A DNA stretch of 64,000 nt from Lysobacter helvus (GTDB taxonomy: Bacteria; Pseudomonadota; Gammaproteobacteria; Xanthomonadales; Xanthomonadaceae), in NCBI RefSeq assembly GCF_018406645.1, contig NZ_AP024546.1:2356001-2420000 (forward strand). Reading direction: 5' to 3'. Below, piece after piece: positions 36,129 through 45,053 of the stretch (position 1 is its first letter; every line of letters begins with the position of its first letter). The notes below the pieces were generated by a model, which saw only the letters and a list, made by a program, of their open reading frames with translations, made no database searches and was not told the origin of the DNA. A program made the position numbers and the translations under genes.

Positions 36129-39100
36129 TCAGCGCGGGAACGCCCACGTCAGGAATCCCGGCAGCATCGCCGCCCACGAGGTCTGGCGATGCCTGCCGCC
36201 TTCGAGCGGGACCACCTTGATTTCGCGCGCGCCCTTCGATCGCAGCAACGCGGCCAGGTCCTGCACGTCGTCGACGACATCGATGATGCCGTCGCCGTCG
36301 CGATCATCGGTTTCCTCGGCAGTGCCGGGCGCGAAGTACGCGCGGAACGAAGGCGGCGTCCTGCCGCGTTCGACCAGCATCGGGGCGATGCGCTGCGTCG
36401 GGTCCTTCGCCTCCGCGGGCAGCCAGAACGACGGCGAGAACGCGCCGACGCGGCCGAACACGTCGGGGTAGTTCCAGCCCAGCGAGAACGCGTTGATGCC
36501 GCCCAGCGACCAGCCGAGGATCGCGCGGCCTTCGGGCGTGCGCTGCGTGCTGAACTTGTCGTCGATGAACGGCACGAGCGTGTGCGCGACCCATTCCGAA
36601 TACGCCTGCGCGTTGGCGCCGACCGCGCCGTACTTCGTGTTCGCGACGACGCTGTGCTTCGCGTTGCGATCGGCCAGCCCGTAGGCCGCCAGGCGATCCT
36701 TCGGCATGTGGATGGCGACGAGGAGGAACGGGCGGATCGCCTTGTCGCGGTCGAGGCGTTCGATGGTCGGCAGTGCGTCGACGGCGACGAGGTCCTGGCC
36801 ATCGTCGAAATACAGCACCGGATAGCGCTGCCGTGCGTCGTAGCCGCGGGGCAGTTGCACGTCGACGGTGATGGGTTCTTCGTCCTTCAACGTCGCGGAC
36901 AACTGGTAGGTGCGCAGCGCGGGCAGGGCGCTCTCGCCCTGCACGAACACGACGGCGGTGCGCGGCGGGATCGTGAAGCGGCCGGTCGCGCGGTCGAAGC
37001 GGGCGTCGCGGGCGCGCTTGTCGGTGGCGTCGGGGGCCAGGTGTACGGGGTGCAAGGTCCACGGTTCACCGTGGGAATCCGGCAACACCACGCTGCGGGC
37101 TTCCGTCGCGGCGTTGAGGAAGTATTGGATCGCCGGATAGTTCGCACCGTCGAGCACGCGACCTTCCAGGCGGCCGGCGATCAGGTCCGGCGTGCCGGTG
37201 TCCGGGAAGCGCAGGCGCGCGCGGACTTCATCGGTCGTGGGCAGCGAGAACAACGCGCTGCCCGAGCGGATGCGCAGCAGGTCGCGGAACGCATCCCGCA
37301 TCCACGCGATGTCCGCAGGCGCGGGCTTGATGTGCGCCGCTTCGGCGAGCAGCGGCCGCATCGCGTCGTAATCCACGCCGTTGTCCTGCGCGGGCGGCAG
37401 GCCGATGCCGAAGCCGTTGTCCCGGTACGTCCAGTCGAGACGGTTGAACGCATCGCCGGAGTCGTAGCTGTTGCGATCCAGCGACTTCGACCGCAGCACA
37501 TCGATGCCCGCGTGGTAGTACGCGGTGCCCTGGCTGAAGGCGACGACCGCGGCGCCGAGCAGCTGCACGCGCGCGCGTTCAGCGAGCGACGTGTCGCGCG
37601 GCAGCTTCCACGCGTTGATGTCGAACAGCGTCTGGTTGTCGTGGTTCTCGACGTAGTTGACGACCTCGCTCGGCTGCGTGGCGTAGCCGGCGGGCTGGCC
37701 GTTGTAGTCCACCTTCGACAGCGGCGTGCCGGACGGGAGTTCGTAATCCTTCAACGTGCCTGCGAGGCCGACGCGCACCAGGTCGGCGCTGCGTGCATCC
37801 GCGCCGCCACTGATCCAGCCCTTCGCCTCCGCGAGCGCAGGCGCGTGGTCGCCGGGCCCGCCGCCGCGCACCGCGTCGCGCGCGCGATCGCTGAAGGTGC
37901 CGATGCCCGTGCCGCCCAGCGACAGCTGCGAGGCCTGCACGAAGCGCTTGCCGTCCGCCACTTCGCCGAAGTTCCAGCCTTCTCCGATCAGCGGGATGTC
38001 GCGGCCCGTGGCGGCCTTCAACGCGCGCTGCAGGTCTTCCATCACGGCGCGCGGCTGGTGGCCCATCAGGTCGAAGCGGAACGAATCGATGTGGTAATCG
38101 CGCGCCCATTGCACGACCGAATCGCGCATCAGCTTCGCCATCATCCGGTGTTCGGTGGCGGTGTTGGCGCAGCAGGTGGAATTGGCGACGGCGCCGTTCG
38201 CGTCGAGGCGGTGGTAGTAGCCGGGGACGATGCGGTCGAGCACCGAATTCGCGGCCTGGCCCGATGCCGTGGTGTGGTTGTAGACGACGTCCATGCCGAC
38301 CCGCAGGCCGATGGCGTGCAGCGCTTTTACCATGGCGCGGAATTCGCGCACGCGCGTGTCGCCGTCGGGATCGGTCGCGTAACTGCCCTCGGGCGCATTG
38401 AAGTGGAACGGTTCGTAGCCCCAGTTGAAGCAATCGTGGGCCTTGTCGCCCTTCGGATCGCAGTGGCGCTCGGGCACGGAAGCGAAATCGAACACCGGCA
38501 GCAGGTGCACGTCGGTCACGCCCGCGTCGGCGAGCGCGCGCAGGTGGCGCATGCCGTTGGACTGCGTGTCGGTGAAGGCGAGGTACTTGCCGCGGTGTGC
38601 GGCGGGCACGCTGGGATCGTCGCGGGAGAAGTCGCGGACGTGGAGTTCGTAGATGACGCTGGTGCGCGGCGACGGCGCGTGGTCGCCGTGCCACCCGGCG
38701 TCGTCGTCCACTTCCGTGCGCGCGACGAAACTGCGCGCGCCGTCGGCGGCCAGCGCATCCGAATATGGATCGGTGACGCGGTTGCGCACCAGGCCGACGC
38801 CGGGCACGTCGACGTCGACGAGGAAGAGGTAATAGCGCGGCCCGGGAATCATCGACACGGTGGTCGACCACACGCCGCTCGCGGGGTCGCGCACCATCGG
38901 GACGCGCGAACGCGATGCGCCACGCGGCGTGTCGTACAGGCATAGCGCGACGGTGCGGGCCGTCGGCGCCCAGAGGGCGAAGGGGATGCTGTCGTAGGCG
39001 AGGTCGTGCGTGCCGAGGACGACCTTGTCCGCGGCGTCGGCGTAGAGCGCGTCGAGGGCGCCGGGGGTTTGCAGGTGCGTGCGGTCGGTGACGTGGCCGC

Positions 39101-39507
39101 GGGCGTCGAGGCGTTCGATGACCACGTCGTTGCGCAGCAACGCACGGACGTTGGTGTTGGTGGGGACGCGGAGGTGCGGGCCTTCGCCGATGAATTTGAA
39201 GGCGTCGGGGAGGGGTGTGTTGTCCGGCGTTAGCGGGATGGGGGCGCGGCCTGGCGTGGCGAGGCGATAGCTCGCGGAAAGGACCCTCCCGGCCTCCCCC
39301 TGCCTTCGCAGGGGGAGGAGTAAGCGGGGTTGGCCAGGCGATCGATTGCGCGTCCAGCCAATATGCGCGGGCGTCAGTGGCTTTCGACGCCGCAGGCGCC
39401 AGCACCGTAGACGGCGCAGGGTTATCGCAATCGGCTTGCGTGGGCTGCCCCGCGAACGCCGGCGCGGCGCACACGCACGCCACGCCCAACGCAATGAAGC
39501 GCTTCAC
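36129..39507 (-). CDS. Pullulanase-type GH13 debranching enzyme fused to an esterase domain; reading frame broken near the N-terminus
   Basis: GTG 39507 overlaps the alpha-glucosidase stop and starts a signal peptide ([19 protein letters not shown]), reading to [15 protein letters not shown]-rich palindrome (39293-39318) follows, and the remainder, from [13 protein letters not shown], is in another frame; total length is 3n+1. That frame holds a pullulanase-like N-domain and GH13 catalytic sites: nucleophile in [11 protein letters not shown], Glu in [11 protein letters not shown], Asp in [10 protein letters not shown]. The last 270 residues are an esterase-D-like alpha/beta hydrolase with nucleophile GWSLGG (about 36507) and an EF-hand-like [13 protein letters not shown] loop. 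Role: cutting alpha-1,6 branches. Export is doubtful unless the shift is an artefact. Confidence 0.75.
39281..39330. repeat. REP-like palindrome inside the debranching-enzyme gene
   Basis: An 11-bp perfect stem CCTCCCCCTGC (39293-39303) with loop CTTC and GCAGGGGGAGG (39308-39318), flanked by CCTCCC-rich sequence, has the look of a short intergenic repeat. A related hairpin lies at 57833-57853 between genes. Here it sits within coding sequence exactly where the reading frame changes. Confidence 0.65.
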
Positions 39508-41117
39508 GCTTGCGCGTACAGCACGCCGCGCGCCGGCAACACCAGGCGTCCGTTGCGGATCGCACCGGCGTCCACGCCCGGCGCTTCGATCGGTGTCGCA
39601 TCCGCGTGCTTCGGCAGCGTCCATTCGACCCCGGCATCCGACAGGTTGAAGGCCACCAGCATCGCGCGATCGCCGTGACGACGCACGAACGCCAGGATCG
39701 GCTCCGGGGCGTCGAGGAATTCGATGTCGCCTTCCACCAGCGCCTGCTGCGCCTTGCGCCACTGCAGGAACGCGCGCGTGGCATTCAGCACGGACGCCGC
39801 ATTGGCGTCCTGCGCGTCCACGCTCTGCGCCAGGTGTTCGGGCGCGACCGGCAACCACGGCGTGCCGTCGGTGAAGCCCGCCTTGGCGTCGTCGCGCCAC
39901 GGCATCGGCGTGCGGCAACCGTCGCGGCCCTTGAAGTTCGGCCAGAACGCGATGCCGTAGGGATCCTGCAGCGCTTCGAACGGGACATCGGCTTCGGTCA
40001 GCCCCAGTTCTTCGCCCTGGTACAGGCACACCGAGCCGCGCAGCGAACACACCAGCGCGACGAGTTGCTTGGCCAGCGCATCGTCGGCGCGACCGTTGCC
40101 CCAGCGCGTGACCGCGCGGACGACGTCGTGGTTGGAAATCGCCCAGCACGGCCAGCCGTGCGGCATGCGCGCTTCGAGCGTCTCCACCGTCATGCGGATG
40201 TAGGCCGCGCTCCTGTCGTCGGTGAGCAGTTCGAAGCTGTAGCCCATGTGCAGGCGCGCGTCGCCGACGTATTCGGCCATCGTGGCCAGCGAGTCTTCGG
40301 ACGAGATCTCGCCCAGCGACGTCGCACCCGGGTACTGGTTGAGCAACGCGCGCAGGTCTTCGAGGAAGCGCAGGTTTTCCGGCTGCGTGTTGTTGAACCA
40401 GTGGTACTGGAACGCATACGGGTTGTCGGCGCTGAAGCCGCGGCCGGTGCGCAGTTCCGCCGGCTTGGGCGGGTTGTCCCGCAGTTGCCGGTCGTGGAAG
40501 CAGAAGTTGATCGCGTCCAGGCGCAGGCCATCCACGCCGCGCTCCAGCCAGAACTTCACGTTCTCCAGCGTCGCGGCCTGCACCGCCGGGTTGTGGAAAT
40601 TGAGGTCCGGCTGCGAGGCGAGGAAGTTGTGCAGGAAATACTGGCCGCGGCGCGGCTCCCAGCGCCACGCCACGCCGCCGAAGATCGACAGCCAGTTGTT
40701 GGGCGGCGTGCCGTCGGGGCGCGCGTCGGCCCACACGTACCAGTCGGCCTTGGGGTTGTCGCGCGAGGCGCGGCTTTCGGTGAACCAGTCGTGTTCGATC
40801 GACGTGTGGCTGAGCACCTGGTCGATCATCACGCGCACGCCGAGCGCGTGCGCCTTCGCGAGCAGGCGATCGAAGTCTTCCAGGGTGCCGAACAAGGGAT
40901 CGACCGCGCGGTAATCGGCGATGTCGTAGCCGAAGTCCGCCATCGGCGACTTGAAGAACGGGGAAATCCAGATCGCGTCGACGCCGAGGCTGGCGATGTA
41001 GTCCAGTTTCTCGAGGACGCCGGGCAGGTCGCCCACGCCATCGCCGTCCGTGTCCCGGAAGCTGCGCGGGTAGACCTGGTAGATCACCGCGCCACGCCAC
41101 CAGCGAATGTTGTCCAT
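39504..41117 (-). CDS. GH13 alpha-glucosidase (oligo-1,6-glucosidase/maltase type)
   Basis: Protein of 537 residues from ATG 41117, with GAGG 8 bp upstream and no signal peptide, so probably cytoplasmic. It begins WWRGAVIYQVYPRSFRDTDGDG, typical of GH13 subfamily 23/31 maltases. The calcium-like loop DTDGDGVGDL is present. Catalytic sites: nucleophile Asp in GLRLDAINF, Glu in SLGEISSED, Asp in ISNHDVVRAV. It hydrolyses maltose and short oligosaccharides to glucose. Divergent from the six-hairpin glycosidase, with a shared operator candidate. Confidence 0.9.
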   Translation of the reverse strand: MDNIRWWRGAVIYQVYPRSFRDTDGDGVGDLPGVLEKLDYIASLGVDAIWISPFFKSPMADFGYDIADYRAVDPLFGTLEDFDRLLAKAHALGVRVMIDQVLSHTSIEHDWFTESRASRDNPKADWYVWADARPDGTPPNNWLSIFGGVAWRWEPRRGQYFLHNFLASQPDLNFHNPAVQAATLENVKFWLERGVDGLRLDAINFCFHDRQLRDNPPKPAELRTGRGFSADNPYAFQYHWFNNTQPENLRFLEDLRALLNQYPGATSLGEISSEDSLATMAEYVGDARLHMGYSFELLTDDRSAAYIRMTVETLEARMPHGWPCWAISNHDVVRAVTRWGNGRADDALAKQLVALVCSLRGSVCLYQGEELGLTEADVPFEALQDPYGIAFWPNFKGRDGCRTPMPWRDDAKAGFTDGTPWLPVAPEHLAQSVDAQDANAASVLNATRAFLQWRKAQQALVEGDIEFLDAPEPILAFVRRHGDRAMLVAFNLSDAGVEWTLPKHADATPIEAPGVDAGAIRNGRLVLPARGVLYAQA

Positions 41118-41197
41118 GCGTTCCCTCGGCAAGCCCCGCGCCGCGAACTGCCGCGGTGCGTGGGGGCATGATTCCATCGGCGCGTGCGCCACCGGCA

Positions 41198-41211
41198 TGA
41201 ATACGTTTGCA
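41198..41211. promoter_or_regulatory. Candidate LacI-family operator between alpha-glucosidase and six-hairpin glycosidase
   Basis: TGAATACGTTTGCA, whose complement TGCAAACGTATTCA combines the halves of the sites at 22642 and 31994. It ends 73 bp before the rightward ATG at 41284 and lies 81 bp before the leftward ATG at 41117. Confidence 0.6.
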
Positions 41212-41283
41212 ATCGACGCGGCGCAAACCGGCCCGATGACACCATGGCCCGCGGCCCGGTCCGGGCCTTCGCGCGGGACGGGC

Positions 41284-43530
41284 ATGCGGCAAGGCAATTC
41301 GATGGCGGGCACGTTGCTGGCGTGCGGGGCGCTCGCGGGCGCGCTGCTGGCCACGGCGGTGCTCGCCGACACGGTGGCGGCCTCCGATGCATCCGCGCCC
41401 GTGGAATGGCAGGACAGCGTGGCGTGGCAAGGCCAGCAGGCAAGCGTGAAGGTGCGGAAGGACGGTGGGTTCGTGCTTGCGTTCCCCGGCGGCCGGCGCG
41501 AGATCGCGCCGCAGCCGATGCGCACGGCGACGGCGAGCCCGTTGTTCGACGGCCTGTTCGCCATGGCGCAGGCCGAGCTGGCGCAGGACAAGGTGGACGC
41601 GATCACCGACTGGTCCTTCAACGACCAGAAGCCGTACCCGTGCGTGTGTTTCGAAACCGGCGAGAAGTGGCACTACGTCTGGACGCGCGACCTGTCGTAC
41701 GCGGCGGACCTGGCGCTGGCGCGCCTGGACCCGGAACGCACGAAGACGTCGTTGCGCTTCAAGTTGTCGGAGATGCGCAATCCGAAGGTGTCGCAGGGGC
41801 TCGTGGTGGCGCAGGACACGGGGTCGGGCGGCAGCTGGCCGATCAGCACCGATCGCGTGGTGTGGTTCCTCGCGGCGCGGCACCTGCTGGGCGATCCGCA
41901 GTTCAAGGACGAGACCTGGCGCGCGCTGAAGAACACGTTGGCCCAGGACGACCTGTATGCGTGGGACCCGGAGATGCAGCTGTACCGGGGCGAGACGTCG
42001 TTCCTCGACTGGCGCGAGCAGAACTACCCGGCCTGGACGGCGAAGGACACGACGTGGATCGCGCAGTCGTTCGCGCTGTCGACCAACGTGTTGCATTACG
42101 AGGCGTTGCGGTTGGCGGCGACGATGGCGCCGGCCGACGAACAGGCGTCGTACGCCGATCGCGCGAAGCGTTTGCGCAAGGCGATCAACGCGCGGTTCTG
42201 GCGCGAGGACCGGGGCCTGTACATGAGCTACCTCGGCCCGTGGTTCCACGACGCCGCGGTCGAAAGCTACGACCTGCTGGGGACGTCGCTGGCGGTGACC
42301 TCCGGTGTTGCGCCGCCCGATCGCGCCCGACGCGCGATCGAACGCTATCCGGTTTCGGCCGCGGGCAGCCCGGTCATCTGGCCGCAACAGCCGGAGACCG
42401 CGATCTACCACAACCGCGCGATCTGGCCGTTCGTGAGCGCGTACGCGCTGCGTGCGGCGCGCACGACGGGCAACACCGAGCGCATCGCCTTCGAAGTGCA
42501 ATCGATCATGCGCGGTGCCGCACTGGCCGGATCGAACATGGAGAACTACGAGCTCACCACGCAGGCCGTGCATTTCGAGGACGGCAAGCTGAGCGGGCCG
42601 GTCGTGAATTCCCCGCGGCAGCTGTGGTCCGTCGCGGCGTACCTGGACATGGTGCAGCGCGGGGTCTTCGGGCTGGAGGACGATGGCAGCGTGAAGCCGA
42701 TGATCCCCGCGCAGCTCGTGCCGATGCTGTTCGGCGAACGGTCGGAGATCGTGCTGCAGACGGCGGACCGGCGCATCGTGTTGCGCAAGCCGGACGGCGT
42801 CGCGGGCGGCGTGCTGGTGGCGGGCGCGCGGCACGATGCAGGCCGCGACACCATCGTCGCGCTCGCGTGGCAGGCCGGCAGCGGCGTGCGCTTGTCGCGC
42901 AATGGCGCAGCGATGGCCCCGTCGACGCCTGCGGCCCCGGTGATCGAACGCGACGGCAATGCATGGAAAACGGAACTGGGCGCAGGCGTGCGCCTGTACT
43001 CCGACGGGTGGATCATCGATGACGGCGAAGGCCCGGCGCATCGCTTCCGGATGGCGCAGCCGCCTTCGATCCGCCACTGCTACACCGTGACCAACGTCGG
43101 GCCGGATGCCGTGGAATCACTGCCTTCGCCCACGACGTGCATCGGGCCGTCGCAGCGCGTGGCGGGTGCATTCCCGCGCGCCTGGACCCCGCCACGCGCG
43201 GGCCGCTACATCGCCACCTTCCGCTACCGCAACGCCAACGGCCCGATCAACACCGGCATCACCGCAGCGGTGAAACGCCTCGTGCTGCAGTGCGGCGACG
43301 CGCCTGCGCAAACGGGCCCCATCGTCATGCCGCACCGCGAAGGCGAGGGCGATTCGACGTCCTGGACGTACACCGCGAAGGCCGGCGTACCATGCCGCTT
43401 CACCCTGCATGACGGCACGAACATGAGCGACCTCGCACACTTCGTCCACTACACCGGCGGCAAGGGCGGCGCGGGCGGGCCGTTGAACGACGCCGAAGTC
43501 GGCGACCTGATCCTCGATCCCACGCACTGA
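41284..43530 (+). CDS. Exported six-hairpin glycosidase (glucoamylase/amylo-1,6-glucosidase-like)
   Basis: Protein of 748 residues from ATG 41284; ATG 41302 (with AAGG) and ATG 41236 are alternatives. A signal peptide (TLLACGALAGALLATAVLA) leads to an (alpha/alpha)6-barrel domain with WHYVWTRDLSYAADLALARLDP and DTGSGGSWPISTDR, then FHDAAVESYDLLGTSLAVTSG and QQPETAIYHNRAIWPFVSAYALRAA. A beta-rich C-terminal domain follows (about 560-748). It probably releases glucose from dextrins in the periplasm. The GH family number cannot be fixed by eye. First gene of a three-gene rightward operon. Confidence 0.82.
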   Translation: MRQGNSMAGTLLACGALAGALLATAVLADTVAASDASAPVEWQDSVAWQGQQASVKVRKDGGFVLAFPGGRREIAPQPMRTATASPLFDGLFAMAQAELAQDKVDAITDWSFNDQKPYPCVCFETGEKWHYVWTRDLSYAADLALARLDPERTKTSLRFKLSEMRNPKVSQGLVVAQDTGSGGSWPISTDRVVWFLAARHLLGDPQFKDETWRALKNTLAQDDLYAWDPEMQLYRGETSFLDWREQNYPAWTAKDTTWIAQSFALSTNVLHYEALRLAATMAPADEQASYADRAKRLRKAINARFWREDRGLYMSYLGPWFHDAAVESYDLLGTSLAVTSGVAPPDRARRAIERYPVSAAGSPVIWPQQPETAIYHNRAIWPFVSAYALRAARTTGNTERIAFEVQSIMRGAALAGSNMENYELTTQAVHFEDGKLSGPVVNSPRQLWSVAAYLDMVQRGVFGLEDDGSVKPMIPAQLVPMLFGERSEIVLQTADRRIVLRKPDGVAGGVLVAGARHDAGRDTIVALAWQAGSGVRLSRNGAAMAPSTPAAPVIERDGNAWKTELGAGVRLYSDGWIIDDGEGPAHRFRMAQPPSIRHCYTVTNVGPDAVESLPSPTTCIGPSQRVAGAFPRAWTPPRAGRYIATFRYRNANGPINTGITAAVKRLVLQCGDAPAQTGPIVMPHREGEGDSTSWTYTAKAGVPCRFTLHDGTNMSDLAHFVHYTGGKGGAGGPLNDAEVGDLILDPTH

Positions 43531-43547
43531 TCCCGACGGATGACACG

Positions 43548-45053
43548 ATGACCGACACGCCCGCGACCGCGAAACCGACGCTCACGTTCTGGCAGATCTG
43601 GAACATGTGCTTCGGCTTCCTCGGCATCCAGTTCGGCTTCGCGCTGCAGAACGCGAACGTCAGCCGGATCTTCCAGACGCTCGGCGCGTCGATGGACGAC
43701 ATCCCGGTGCTGTGGATCGCCGCGCCTTTGACGGGGCTGATCGTGCAGCCGATCGTCGGGTACCTCTCGGATCGCACGTGGACGGGGCTCGGGCGCCGGC
43801 GCCCGTATTTCCTCGTCGGCGCAGTGCTCGCGTCGCTCGCGTTGTTCTTCATGCCGAACTCGCCGGCGTTGTGGGTCGCGGCCGGCCTGCTGTGGATGCT
43901 GGACGCGTCGATCAACATTTCGATGGAACCGTTCCGCGCCTTCGTCGGCGACCAGCTGCCGGTGCGCCAGCGCGCCAGCGGGTACGCGATGCAGAGTTTC
44001 TTCATCGGCGTGGGCTCGGTGGTCGCGAGCATGCTGCCGTGGTTGCTGGAAAAGGCGGGCGTGGCGAACACGGCGGCGGAAGGACAGGTGCCCGATACCG
44101 TGCGCTACGCGTTCTACCTGGGCGGCGCGGTGTTGCTGGGCGCGATCGCGTGGACCGTGCTGCGCACGCGCGAATATCCGCCGGAAAACCTCCAGGCCTG
44201 GGATGAGGCGCCGCCGATCCCGCCGCGCGACCTCGATCGTGCACGCATGCGCCGCAGTGCGCTGGTGTGGCTGGGGATCGGCGCGGCGTTCACCGTGCTC
44301 GTCGCGACGCAGGGCTGGGCGCGCGAGTTGTACATCCTCGGCGGGCTCGTCGGTGGCTACGGCGTGCTGCTGCTCGTGCGCACGGGCCTGCAACGCGTGG
44401 GCGGTTTCGCGGAAGTGATGGACGATCTGTACGCGATGCCCTCGACCATGCGACAGCTCGCGGTCGTGCAGTTCTTCTCGTGGTTCGCCCTGTTCGCGAT
44501 GTGGATCTTCACCACGGGCGCGGTGACGCAGGTGCATTTCGGCAGCACGGACACCACGTCGGCGGCATACAACGAGGGCGCGAACTGGGTGGGCGTGCTG
44601 TTCGCGGCCTACAACGGGTTCGCGGCGCTGGCGGCGATCGTGATTCCCTTCATGGTGAAGCGCTGGGGCCTGCGCACGTCGCACCTGATCAACGCGGTGC
44701 TGGGCGGGGTGGGCTTGTTGTCGATCGCGGTGATCCGCGATCCGAAGTGGCTGCTGCTGTCGATGGTGGGCGTCGGGTTCGCCTGGGCGTCGATCCTGTC
44801 GCTGCCGTATGCGTTGCTCTCCGATTGCCTGCCGGCGAAAAAAATGGGCGTGTACATGGGCATCTTCAATTTCTTCATCGTGATCCCGCAGCTGGTGGCG
44901 GCAAGCCTGCTCGGGTTGCTGCTGCACCTGTTCTTCGGCAACCAGCCGATCTATGCGCTGGTGATCGGCGGGGTGAGTCTGATCGTCGCGGGGTTGTGCG
45001 TGTTGCGGGTGCGCGAACCGATGGTGCGTGGTGTTGCGGCGGTGGCGCCGTGA
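43548..45053 (+). CDS. MFS sugar transporter (maltose/MalY-like, GPH or SLC45 type)
   Basis: Inner-membrane protein of 501 residues with about twelve helices. It starts WQIWNMCFGFLGIQFGFALQNANVSRIFQTLG and has SDRTWTGLGRRRPYFLVGA after helix 2, the pattern of the proton-coupled sucrose/maltose carriers that include Caulobacter MalY. Within this locus it most likely imports maltose and short maltodextrins. It starts 17 bp after the glycosidase gene, and its stop overlaps the next GTG. Confidence 0.88.
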   Translation: MTDTPATAKPTLTFWQIWNMCFGFLGIQFGFALQNANVSRIFQTLGASMDDIPVLWIAAPLTGLIVQPIVGYLSDRTWTGLGRRRPYFLVGAVLASLALFFMPNSPALWVAAGLLWMLDASINISMEPFRAFVGDQLPVRQRASGYAMQSFFIGVGSVVASMLPWLLEKAGVANTAAEGQVPDTVRYAFYLGGAVLLGAIAWTVLRTREYPPENLQAWDEAPPIPPRDLDRARMRRSALVWLGIGAAFTVLVATQGWARELYILGGLVGGYGVLLLVRTGLQRVGGFAEVMDDLYAMPSTMRQLAVVQFFSWFALFAMWIFTTGAVTQVHFGSTDTTSAAYNEGANWVGVLFAAYNGFAALAAIVIPFMVKRWGLRTSHLINAVLGGVGLLSIAVIRDPKWLLLSMVGVGFAWASILSLPYALLSDCLPAKKMGVYMGIFNFFIVIPQLVAASLLGLLLHLFFGNQPIYALVIGGVSLIVAGLCVLRVREPMVRGVAAVAP

